Source of the DNA: SIG78 sp036677805
GTDB lineage: Bacteria; Verrucomicrobiota; Lentisphaeria; Victivallales; Victivallaceae
Direction: 5' to 3'
DNA: 64,000 bases
Assembly: GCA_036677805.1 (NCBI GenBank)
Contig: JAVBVS010000011.1
Span: 76,843-140,842, forward strand
The notes below the pieces were generated by a model. That model was not told the origin of the DNA, made no database searches, and saw only the letters and a list, made by a program, of their open reading frames with translations. Positions 8,891-17,593 of this stretch are shown piece by piece (positions within the stretch are counted from its first letter, which is position 1; every line of letters begins with the position of its first letter). Made by a program: the position numbers and the translations under genes.

Positions 8891-10762
8891 TCAGCACGGG
8901 GACGCCATTTCCTCCAGTCGATGGAGCAAACCGCTGTCGCGGTGCGTCGGTGCGGCCAATGCCCGAGCCAGAAGCCTTTCGTCGCTCCAGATTTCCAATC
9001 GTTTTTCAGCGCGCGTCGCGGCGGTGTAAACCAGTTCGCGGGTCAACAGCGGGGAATCGGTTTCGGGCATCACCACCATGACTTCGCTGAAACCCGACCC
9101 CTGCGATTTGTGGACCGTCATGGCGAAAACCGCTTCGTGCGCGGGCAATTCCCCCGGCAGGAAGCCGCGTTCGATGCCCGGGAAAAATATCCGCACAGCG
9201 CCGCCCGGCCGATCCAGCGCCGCCAGTCCGGTGTCGCCGTTGAACAATCCGGTCCGGGGATCGTTGGTTAAAATCAGAATCGCCATTCCCGGCGCTTCCA
9301 TCGAAGTCAGATTGAGCTGCTCCATGATCAACTCATTGAGACGATAGACGCCGCGCCGTCCCCGGAGCTGCGGCGCCAGAATCCGGAAACTGTCGAGCAG
9401 CCGGAACGCGATCGCGCGGGCTTCCGGCGTCCCCTTCGTTGCCAGTTCCGGCAAGTCCAGCAGCCGCCAGCGGCCGTCAATTCGTATTTTCCGTACCGCC
9501 GCCGCCAGATGCCGCTCCAGTTCGACTCCGCCGGAGCGGAAAAATGCATATTCGGCCCCCTGCCACACCGTCATTTGCGCCGCCAGCGCCGCCGCCGCGT
9601 CCGGTCCTTCGTCCACCTCCCGGATCGCCGTCGCAATCCGGCCGATCAACGGCGCATCGCGGTCGAAACGATGGTTTTCGGTCAATTCGACCACACAGCC
9701 GGAAAGCGGCTTCGCGTCACTGATTTCCGGTATTTTCCACCGGGTCTGCGCGGCGAATCCCCGGACTTGCGCCGCCGTGCCGACATTGCCCGCGCCGGCG
9801 TCGCAGATATCGGCCATCACCGCTCCGGCCTCGACCGAGGCCAGCTGGCGGCGGTCGCCAAGCAGCACCAGCCGGGCTCCGGGCCGCAGCGCCGCCAGCA
9901 GCCGGGCCATCAAATTGAGCGGCACCATCGAGCATTCGTCGACAATCAGCAGATCGCACGGCAAGGGATTGCCGGCATGATGGCGGAACTCGTTGGAGTT
10001 GCGCCGCGCGCCGAGCAGTTTGTGGATGGTTCCGGCCTCCAGCGCCGCCATCCGCTCTCGGACCGCGTCGGAAACCCGCAGCCGCCCCAGATTGTTGCGC
10101 AGCGATTCAACCAGCCGCGCCTGCGCCTTGCCGGTCGGCGCGGCCAGCGCAATCCGCAATCCGGGATGCAGCTCCAGTTCCAGCGCGATCAACGCCGCCG
10201 CCACCGTGGTTTTGCCGGTGCCGGGACCGCCGCTCAGCACGGTCAGCGCCCGGCTGACCCCATTCCACACCGCCCACTGCTGGTAGTCGGGCGCAGGATG
10301 GGCCGCCGCGTCGGGAAAAAACTGCGACAGCTGGTGGAGCCGCCCCGGCGCCAGCTCGGGCGGCGTCACCGGCTGAGCCGCCAGCTCAATCAGCCGCTTC
10401 GCCACCGTTTTCTCGAAAACGAAATAACGCTGGAGATAGCAGCGCCCGGCGCGGTCCGCCACCAGCGGCGTCGCAGGCGTGCCGCCGCCGTCGTAAAGCG
10501 TGACGGCAATGCGATTTTCCGGGGCGGCCAATGCCGCAAGCCATGCTGCGAACGGCGGAAACCCCTCTTTTTCGCTCCACGCCTTCAAATCGGCGCAACT
10601 GTGTCCCTGCCGGACCGCGAACGACGCCAGCAGACTCGCCAGATAAAGCTCCACGCTTTCGCCGGCAGTCAGTTTCAATATGAAATCGGCGAACACCCGG
10701 TCGATGGCGACCAGCGCGTCGTCGTTTTCGGCCCAGCACCGCGCCTGTTCAAACGTCCACAT
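8891..10762 (-). CDS. recD: RecBCD exonuclease V subunit RecD
   Basis: 5'-3' helicase subunit of the RecBCD double-strand break repair nuclease, 623 residues (E. coli about 608). Walker A is SGGPGTGKTTVAAALIA near residue 180; motif II is LLIVDECSMVPLNLMARLL; the C-terminal UvrD-like region has FAMTVHKSQGSGFSEVMVV and ELVYTAATRAEKRLEIW. The N-terminal region (WTFEQARCWAENDDALVAIDR) fits the RecD interface with RecB. The start overlaps the end of recB by 14 bases, so translation is probably coupled. It is the last gene of a SNF2 - recC - recB - recD operon. The presence of a full-length RecD with recB and recC argues for a true RecBCD rather than a stand-alone RecD2. Confidence 0.96.
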   Translation of the reverse strand: MWTFEQARCWAENDDALVAIDRVFADFILKLTAGESVELYLASLLASFAVRQGHSCADLKAWSEKEGFPPFAAWLAALAAPENRIAVTLYDGGGTPATPLVADRAGRCYLQRYFVFEKTVAKRLIELAAQPVTPPELAPGRLHQLSQFFPDAAAHPAPDYQQWAVWNGVSRALTVLSGGPGTGKTTVAAALIALELELHPGLRIALAAPTGKAQARLVESLRNNLGRLRVSDAVRERMAALEAGTIHKLLGARRNSNEFRHHAGNPLPCDLLIVDECSMVPLNLMARLLAALRPGARLVLLGDRRQLASVEAGAVMADICDAGAGNVGTAAQVRGFAAQTRWKIPEISDAKPLSGCVVELTENHRFDRDAPLIGRIATAIREVDEGPDAAAALAAQMTVWQGAEYAFFRSGGVELERHLAAAVRKIRIDGRWRLLDLPELATKGTPEARAIAFRLLDSFRILAPQLRGRRGVYRLNELIMEQLNLTSMEAPGMAILILTNDPRTGLFNGDTGLAALDRPGGAVRIFFPGIERGFLPGELPAHEAVFAMTVHKSQGSGFSEVMVVMPETDSPLLTRELVYTAATRAEKRLEIWSDERLLARALAAPTHRDSGLLHRLEEMASPC

Positions 10763-13700
10763 CGCAGCCTCCGTTCAGTGCCTTTTCCAGCACCGCCACC
10801 GTACCGTAGTCGGGGCGGGCGGCGAAAATCCCGAAACCCGGCTCGTCCAGCGCGACGCCACGCAAAAAGATGTAGTAAACTTCGCCGATGTAACGCTCGT
10901 ATTCCGCCGCGCCGAACCGTCCGCCGAGCCGCAGCCTCAGATATTTGACCAGCGCCGCCAGATAGATCAAATACTGCATGGGGTAGGCATGTTCGACCAT
11001 CGCTGCTCCAAGCCGCCCCGGAGCGAACGCGGCGGGGTCGCCGCCGAGACGGTTGGATTTCCAGTCGATGATGTAATAACGCTGTTCATGTTCGAACACC
11101 ATGTCGATGAAGCCATTGAAAAATCCGCCCCGGAGCGTGAATCCGGCTTCCGGAGTCATCGTGTTGCCGAACTGCTTCCGCCAGTAAGGTTCGACCGCGG
11201 CGCACACCGCCTCCAGTCCGAACCCGTGCGGCACGGCGAACATGAATTCGAGTTCGCGCAAACACCGCTCCGGCGCAATCCGGCCGATTGCCGCGCCGCA
11301 CGGCAGTACGGTCGCGGCCAGACTTTTCAGCATGGCGGCGGTCGCGCCTTGCGTCGCCGGGTCGGTAAAGCCGAACCGGCGCAAGGTTTCGGCGCATAAA
11401 CTGGCCGCGGGCAGATCAGACAGGGTGCAATCCTCGAGAATCTTGTGCCAGGCGTTGCCGATCGCCGCGCCGCCGGGAATCGCCATGATGCCGTCCATCC
11501 CCGCCGACCGGCCCGGGCCGGCTGCAACCGGCCCGGCCGGTTCATCGATGTCGCCGGCATCGTAATCGGGTTCCGGTTCCGCCGCGGTCGCCATGGTCCC
11601 GCCCTGCTGCCAGGGCAGCGAGGAGTAGCTGACCAGCCGCCAGTTGCGGGCGATCGCCGGCTCCGGTTCGAGACAGGCGCAGCCGCTCAAATCCGGCGGT
11701 TCGGGCCGGTAAACCGGCGACCGCAACGGCACCTCGGAGGTTTCCAGCAACAGCTCGGGCGGAATTTCAGGCAAGGTCACGGCGGCGGTCAGTTCGGCCA
11801 GCGCCGTCTCCGCGCCGCCGTCGAAATGGCGCATCCGGAAAAGCCAGTCGAGCGGCGTGACCGTCACCGGCTTGCGGTCGCGCCCCGTCCGGCTGCCCCA
11901 GCAGATCCGACAGGCATATTGGGCCCGGGTGATGGCGACGTAAACCAGCCGCAGCAATTCCTGAAGTTCTTCGCGCTCGCTCTGCGCCGCCGCGGCAGCA
12001 TCATCGCCGCCGAGATCGTAGCACAACTCTTTTCCGACATGATAGACGCCGCGGTCGCCGCGCCGCCCCGGATACCAGCGGAACAAACCGGGCAGCAGAA
12101 CCACCGGAAACTGCAATCCCTTGGCCGCGTGAATGGTCAGCAGCTTGACCGCCGAACGGTCGGTTTCGAGCTGTTCAAGGTTGGCCTCGACGGAGTGATC
12201 GGCATTGCGCATCGAGTCGCGCAGCAGTTTGACCGTGCCGCAGGGCGACAACGCGCGGCGCGAAGCCTCGGCGCCAAGCAAATCGCCGAGCTGACCGTAA
12301 TTGGACAACACCCGTTCGCCGCCGGGCTGCGCCATCACCCGCCGCCGCACCCGGAAATCGCTGAAAATCCGGCGCAACAGCGATTGAAAGCCATGCTTCC
12401 GCCAGACTTTGAGCAATCCGGCGAATTCCGCGCGGCTCTCCGACAGAAAGTCGCCCTCTCCCAGATAGCCGGCCAGTTCCGCCGGCGTCATACCGCCCAG
12501 TCCGGTCAGCAGCGCCCGCTTGATCCGGTCGCTGTCCGCCGGATTGAGCACCGCGTCCAGCACCGTCAGCAGCGCCTGCGCCTCCGGTGACTGCCAGACG
12601 CTGGAACTTTTGACGCTGATCACCGGAATCCGCCGCGCGTGCATCGCCCGGCGCACCTCGGACAGCTCAAAACCGTCGTAACACAGCACCGCGAAATCAC
12701 CCGGCGCAAGGCGGCGGCCCGACGGCAGCCGCCAGTCATTTTCCAGCATTGACAAGATAGTGTCGGCGCACCAGGCGATGCACGATTCGATCTTCCATTC
12801 GGGACGATGGAGAATGCCGAGCGGACGGCGGTCGGCCGCGCCGTCCAAAGTCAGACCGCCGACTTCCGGCAGCGGCGCGACGACCTCGCCGAAGCGGATT
12901 TCAGGCTCGGCGAAGGGCAGCGCATGCCCGGCGAAAACGGCATTGACCGCCCGGATCAGCGCCCCGGAAGAACGGTAGTTGGCGCTCAGCGTGTAAATTT
13001 TCCCGTGTCTTGCCGCAGTCTCCCGCGCCGCCTCGAGATAGGTCGCCAAATCTCCGCCGCGAAAACTGTAGATCGCCTGCCGGGGATCGCCGACCATGAA
13101 AAAGGCCGGATCGTCACGTTCGGCGAAAATCGTGCGGAATATCTCATATTGCACCGGATCGGTGTCCTGAAACTCATCGATGATGCCGGCTTTGAAGCGG
13201 CGGCGCAACGCCGCGGCCAGCCGTCCGTCCGGCGCGGCCAGCGCGTCGCGCACCCGGAGCAGGAGATCGTCGAACCCCTGAAAGTTGTCGCGCGCCTTCC
13301 ATTCCGCGAGTTTTTCCCGCACGAAATCGATCGCGTCGCGCCGCAGCCGGTTGCGGCAGCGCGGCAGCAGGTCGTCGCAGCAGCGCCCGGCCAGCGCGAA
13401 GAACGGTTCCCCGGCCAGAAAAGCAGCCACCGCCTCCTCATTGCCCGCCGGCCGTTTCCGGGCCTGAGCCAGAAGATTGCCCGGCAGCAGCGGCGTCAAC
13501 CGCGCGGCCAGCCGGGTGCCGTCCGGCTGCGCTTCAGCGAGCAGCGCATCAAGCGCCGCGGCATATTCATCGAGCTCTTCTTCCGCATAGCCGCTCTTGA
13601 GCCTGCCGTAAAGCGGGGTCAGAAGGTCGCTCCGCCAGGATGACCGCAATGCCGCCAGCGCCTCCGTCCAGAGCTGCTCCAGCATCGCCGCCGAATCATC

Positions 13701-14333
13701 CGGCGACCGTGACCCCGACAGCCTGAGATTCGGCCGGCCCAATACCGTAAGCACCGTCGGCAGCAGTTCTTCGGGCCGCACCGCATTCACGCCCGGAAGC
13801 GGCGAGTTCCCGTAACGGCGGCTGCGGCAGAAGTCGCCGAGCAGCTTTTCGACATACCCGGTCAGGTTCTTTTCCAGCCTGGCCTGAAATGCGACACCGC
13901 TTTCAAAGGCGTTTTCGCTCAACACCCGGCCGCAGAAGCCGTGCAAAGTCGAAACATTCGCATCGTCGAAGTCGCGCAATGCCAGCTGGAGCCGCGCGCG
14001 CTGCCGGTCCGGAGCAATTCCGCAGGCGGCAAAACGCGCCAGCAGCGCTTCGGCCCGGGCGCGCTGCACCGGATCCTCCGGCGGCCGTCGGTCCACGGCC
14101 CCCAGCAATCCGGCCAGCACCGTGCGCAGTCGTTCGCCCAACTCGGCGGCGGCGGCTTCAGTGAAAGTCACCACCACGATCTGTCCGATTGTCAGACCGT
14201 GCTCGACAATCAGCCGCGCCGCGAGGTTCTGGATGTTGTGGGTCTTGCCGGTTCCGGCGGCGGCTTCAATCAGGTTGAGGCCATCGAGCGGAATCTGGAT
14301 CGAATCGAGTTCGGTGCGCATCGCTTCCATCAT
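10749..14333 (-). CDS. recB: RecBCD exonuclease V subunit RecB
   Basis: 3'-5' helicase-nuclease subunit, 1,194 residues. UvrD/SF1 helicase: Walker A IEAAAGTGKTHNIQNLAARL near residue 20, motif Ia VVVTFTEAAAAELGERLR, motif II IIDEFQDTDPVQYEIFRTIF, then VGDPRQAIYSFRGGD, LLTIHAAKGLQFPVVLLPGL and RLVYVAITRAQ. The C-terminal RecB nuclease carries GNAWHKILEDC and the catalytic GFIDMVF...YYIIDWKSNRLG block (acidic residue, then DWK). The start codon at 14333 overlaps the recC stop (TGATG) and is preceded by GGGAGG 7-8 bases upstream; an open frame continues upstream inside recC but is not the coding start. All helicase and nuclease residues expected for activity are visible. Confidence 0.96.
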   Translation of the reverse strand: MMEAMRTELDSIQIPLDGLNLIEAAAGTGKTHNIQNLAARLIVEHGLTIGQIVVVTFTEAAAAELGERLRTVLAGLLGAVDRRPPEDPVQRARAEALLARFAACGIAPDRQRARLQLALRDFDDANVSTLHGFCGRVLSENAFESGVAFQARLEKNLTGYVEKLLGDFCRSRRYGNSPLPGVNAVRPEELLPTVLTVLGRPNLRLSGSRSPDDSAAMLEQLWTEALAALRSSWRSDLLTPLYGRLKSGYAEEELDEYAAALDALLAEAQPDGTRLAARLTPLLPGNLLAQARKRPAGNEEAVAAFLAGEPFFALAGRCCDDLLPRCRNRLRRDAIDFVREKLAEWKARDNFQGFDDLLLRVRDALAAPDGRLAAALRRRFKAGIIDEFQDTDPVQYEIFRTIFAERDDPAFFMVGDPRQAIYSFRGGDLATYLEAARETAARHGKIYTLSANYRSSGALIRAVNAVFAGHALPFAEPEIRFGEVVAPLPEVGGLTLDGAADRRPLGILHRPEWKIESCIAWCADTILSMLENDWRLPSGRRLAPGDFAVLCYDGFELSEVRRAMHARRIPVISVKSSSVWQSPEAQALLTVLDAVLNPADSDRIKRALLTGLGGMTPAELAGYLGEGDFLSESRAEFAGLLKVWRKHGFQSLLRRIFSDFRVRRRVMAQPGGERVLSNYGQLGDLLGAEASRRALSPCGTVKLLRDSMRNADHSVEANLEQLETDRSAVKLLTIHAAKGLQFPVVLLPGLFRWYPGRRGDRGVYHVGKELCYDLGGDDAAAAAQSEREELQELLRLVYVAITRAQYACRICWGSRTGRDRKPVTVTPLDWLFRMRHFDGGAETALAELTAAVTLPEIPPELLLETSEVPLRSPVYRPEPPDLSGCACLEPEPAIARNWRLVSYSSLPWQQGGTMATAAEPEPDYDAGDIDEPAGPVAAGPGRSAGMDGIMAIPGGAAIGNAWHKILEDCTLSDLPAASLCAETLRRFGFTDPATQGATAAMLKSLAATVLPCGAAIGRIAPERCLRELEFMFAVPHGFGLEAVCAAVEPYWRKQFGNTMTPEAGFTLRGGFFNGFIDMVFEHEQRYYIIDWKSNRLGGDPAAFAPGRLGAAMVEHAYPMQYLIYLAALVKYLRLRLGGRFGAAEYERYIGEVYYIFLRGVALDEPGFGIFAARPDYGTVAVLEKALNGGCDVDV

Positions 14334-17300
14334 GACTCCGCCCTCCCCGGCTCCGTTTTGATGCGGCCGTAGAGCAACTCCGCCAGCCGGGCGAACTCCG
14401 CCGTGAAATCGGGGTTGTCGAAATCGCCGGAGGTGAAAAACTCCCGGATGCCGGGCTGGTCGCCGTCGCCGAACCCGTTGTAGCCGACGAATTCGGCCAC
14501 GCCGCTGCGCCCGGCGGCCTTCGCCGGCGAAGCGCTGGGAAAAATGGGCGGCGGCCGCAGGCGATATTCGGCATAATAGAGGTCCAGCAGCTCCAATAGC
14601 CGTTCCCGGGCCGCTTCCGGCGCGAGCGGCGGAAGGCGGCGCTCGACGAAGGCCGCCTTTTCCAGATTGAGCATGAACCCGTGGACCGGAGCGCCGAGCC
14701 GAACCGTCCACGCCAGCTGCCCCAGCACCGCCGGCAGCGCCGTGCGGCAGTCGAAACGGCCGAACCGCCAGCAATAAATCGCCGAACCGTCGGGCGCACC
14801 GTGGCTCCAGCCGGTCAAGGTCAGCGCCATCTCCGGCAGCGCCAGATCGAGCAGCCGCCGCTCGCCGCGCCGCAACCGCTCCCGCCAGACGGCGGGCATC
14901 CGGTTCATGAGTGCGAACCGCTGCTCGAAATCGCGTCGCCCCGGAGCGCCCGGCGCCAGCAGATTCATCCGGTCGGCCAGATGATATTGCGCCTCGGGCG
15001 GCACCGCATCAAGCATCCAATGCGCCAGCATGCCGTCGAGTTTGTAGCGGTCCAGACCGTCCAGCGCCCACGGCTCCGAATCAGCCGGCGGTTCGGGTTC
15101 GAACGCCTCCCAATGCATCGTCAGACGCGTTTCCAGAAGATATTTACCCGGATTCCGGAAAAATTCCACCAGCTCCGCAAGCTCCAATGCAGAACCTCGC
15201 GGCACCGCTCCCAGCTCGGGATAAGCCGGTCCGGCGGAGTCGGCCGCCAAAAGCCGCGTTCCCGCCAGCGCCGCCTCGAAGTTTTCGCGGTCGAAGCTGC
15301 GCCGCCGCGGATCGTCGCCCAGACCGAAATAATCAAGATCCACACCCGAGAGCTTGTGCCGGACCGCGGTCAGGCCGAAAGCGTTGCGGCAATATTCCAT
15401 AATCTCGGCCAGCGGCGCCGCCGGCGGAAATTCCTTGTCGTCGCGCATGCTCTGGCCGCAATAAAAAAACCAGACCGCCCGCCGCGCCGCCAGCAATGCC
15501 TCCAGCAGAAGATAACGATCCTGCGCCGCCTGACTGCGGTCGCCGGGCAACTGCCGCTCCGCCGCCAGATTGAAGCCGAGCCTGAGATCGCGGCGCGGAA
15601 AGGCTTTGTCATTCAGTCCCAGAATCGCCACCACCGCCACCGGAATACTGCGCATCGGCAGCATCTTGCAGAACGTGATCCGGCCCCGCAGAAAACCGCT
15701 GCTTTCCTTTTCCACCGGCAGCACTTCGTCGAGCATCGCCGTCACCGCATTCAGCGGCAGCGGCGTCGAACTCAACCCGTCACGGCTTTCCCGGCGCAGA
15801 ATCGCAATCGCGCCGCGCAATGCCGCCAGACCGGTCCGCGCCGTGTTGCCGTCCGGGAAAAAATCCGCCAGCATACGGTCGAAAAGCGCGCACCACGCCT
15901 CCGCCGGACGCGGCCGGTCAAGCTCTTCGGCCAGACGGGCGAGACGAATCACGAATTCGGTGAATTGGCCCAGCAACTCCGCCTGACCGCCTTCGGCCGA
16001 CTCCACCGCAATGATCCGGTCGGGTTCCAGCGCGGAGTCGGCGTCCGTCGCCCGCGCAAACCCCATCAGCAGCCGGTCAAGCCCCATTTGCCAGCTGAAT
16101 TCGTCGAATTCCACCGCGCAGAAACGCTCCCGCTGCCGGGCGTCGAAGCCCCAGCGGATGCCGGCGCGCGCCACCCATTCGCCGATCAGTTCCAGCTCGT
16201 TTTCGCCGATCCCGAGACGTTCCGCCAGCGGCGTCACATCGAGCAGCGCCAGAATTTCCGAAAGTTCAAAGCGGCCATGCGCGGTGTCGAGCAGCCGATG
16301 AAACGCATCGAGCATCAGCGCCGCGTCGGGCGGCGGCCGGTCGGCAATGCTGTAGACGTCCTGCAGCGGCCCCTGATCGAAAACCGCTTCGATCAAGGGC
16401 ACATAAGGTTCGATCTCCGGCGCCATCACGATCACGTCGCGCGGCTGAATCGCCGGGTCATGCATGATCCGAAGCAACTCGTCATGGAGAATTTCGATCT
16501 CGCGCCGCGGGCCGTGGCAGTTGTGAATGGCGACGGTGCCGTCGCCGGCGCATTCCGGGCGGGGCGCTCCGGTGATTTCAGCGACGCTTGGATCCGCTTC
16601 CGGACGGCGGTCGTAAAGATTGAGGATATCCTGCTGCAAAACCTGAAGCATGGTCGCATCGGGCGCATAGCCGTCGGGCCCCGGCGCCGTCACCGGCGCG
16701 AAATCCCGGTAATGTTCCTCTTCGACCACGCCATCTCCGCCCCGCTGGAGAAGCGCGGTGAAAAATCCCCGGCCCGAAGCGCCGAGCGCCTGAAGCAGCG
16801 GATTGCCCGGCTCCGGCGCTTCCCACGGTTCCAGCAGCCGCGCCGCCTCGGTCCGGGAATATTGATGCTCCCAGTATTCGCGGCAGGGCGACAGATAAAA
16901 GAAATGCACCGTCGTCGCAGCGCCCAGTTTGAGCAGAATTTCCAGATAGACCGGCGGCAGCGCGCCGACGCCGAAAACCGAAACCGCGCGCGGCAGCCGC
17001 GCCGCAGGCAATGTTTCTTCGGCCAGAAATTTGCGGAAAAACCAATCCCGGCCCGGCGTCCGGACGAAGAGTTCGTCGTAAAGCCGCCGCTGCCACCCGG
17101 CGTCGCGGCCGGACGAATTCCACAGACGGTCCATGCGGTCGAACCGGTAGAGCTGATACTGGTCGAACAACGCGGCGATTCGACCTGCAAGCTGCCAGCG
17201 CTTGAGTTCGGCGTTTGGATTTCTGGTATAGTGCGCCAGCTCGGGGTAACGCTCCGGGGCGGAGCACAGCAGCCGCATGATCCGCCAGCGCACATTTTCC

Positions 17301-17581
17301 GGCGCGCCCGCTTTCTGCGCCTCGTGGAAGGCTTGACCGTAGCAATCGTGCAGAATCCGGTTCACGAAGCTGTTCGGAAACGGCAGGTCGAGGTTGGCCG
17401 CCACCGGCGCGCAACCGGCAAGATATTGTTCCAGAAACGCGGCCATGCCCCGGGTCTGGACCACCACCGTATGCGGCGCCAGTATGTTTTCCCCCGCCGG
17501 ATCGGCGACACGGTAGACCCGGTCGGCGAAGACCGCCGCCAGATCCTCCATCCGATTGGCCACATAGAGCAGGAACGCCAT
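14330..17581 (-). CDS. recC: RecBCD exonuclease V subunit RecC
   Basis: Structural subunit that splits DNA strands and scans for Chi, 1,083 residues (E. coli 1,122). It starts MAFLLYVANRMEDLAAVFAD, then NILAPHTVVVQTRGMAAFLEQ and NLDLPFPNSFVNRIL, the RecC N-terminal signature. Helicase-like but inactivated folds follow (VIVMAPEIEPYVPLIEAVF; AVVAILGLNDKAFPRRD). The residues that line the Chi-recognition channel cannot be judged by eye, so the Chi sequence of this organism is unknown. A GGGGGA ribosome binding site precedes the ATG. Only 12 bases separate it from the upstream SNF2 gene and it overlaps recB by 4 bases, so all four genes look co-transcribed. Confidence 0.95.
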   Translation of the reverse strand: MAFLLYVANRMEDLAAVFADRVYRVADPAGENILAPHTVVVQTRGMAAFLEQYLAGCAPVAANLDLPFPNSFVNRILHDCYGQAFHEAQKAGAPENVRWRIMRLLCSAPERYPELAHYTRNPNAELKRWQLAGRIAALFDQYQLYRFDRMDRLWNSSGRDAGWQRRLYDELFVRTPGRDWFFRKFLAEETLPAARLPRAVSVFGVGALPPVYLEILLKLGAATTVHFFYLSPCREYWEHQYSRTEAARLLEPWEAPEPGNPLLQALGASGRGFFTALLQRGGDGVVEEEHYRDFAPVTAPGPDGYAPDATMLQVLQQDILNLYDRRPEADPSVAEITGAPRPECAGDGTVAIHNCHGPRREIEILHDELLRIMHDPAIQPRDVIVMAPEIEPYVPLIEAVFDQGPLQDVYSIADRPPPDAALMLDAFHRLLDTAHGRFELSEILALLDVTPLAERLGIGENELELIGEWVARAGIRWGFDARQRERFCAVEFDEFSWQMGLDRLLMGFARATDADSALEPDRIIAVESAEGGQAELLGQFTEFVIRLARLAEELDRPRPAEAWCALFDRMLADFFPDGNTARTGLAALRGAIAILRRESRDGLSSTPLPLNAVTAMLDEVLPVEKESSGFLRGRITFCKMLPMRSIPVAVVAILGLNDKAFPRRDLRLGFNLAAERQLPGDRSQAAQDRYLLLEALLAARRAVWFFYCGQSMRDDKEFPPAAPLAEIMEYCRNAFGLTAVRHKLSGVDLDYFGLGDDPRRRSFDRENFEAALAGTRLLAADSAGPAYPELGAVPRGSALELAELVEFFRNPGKYLLETRLTMHWEAFEPEPPADSEPWALDGLDRYKLDGMLAHWMLDAVPPEAQYHLADRMNLLAPGAPGRRDFEQRFALMNRMPAVWRERLRRGERRLLDLALPEMALTLTGWSHGAPDGSAIYCWRFGRFDCRTALPAVLGQLAWTVRLGAPVHGFMLNLEKAAFVERRLPPLAPEAARERLLELLDLYYAEYRLRPPPIFPSASPAKAAGRSGVAEFVGYNGFGDGDQPGIREFFTSGDFDNPDFTAEFARLAELLYGRIKTEPGRAES

Positions 17582-17593
17582 ACCGTCCCCCGT

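Noticed and set aside
10749..14774. recB starting upstream inside recC
   Set aside because: The extra 147 codons are a frame-shifted reading of recC; the ATG at 14333 has a good ribosome binding site and the conserved N-terminus.
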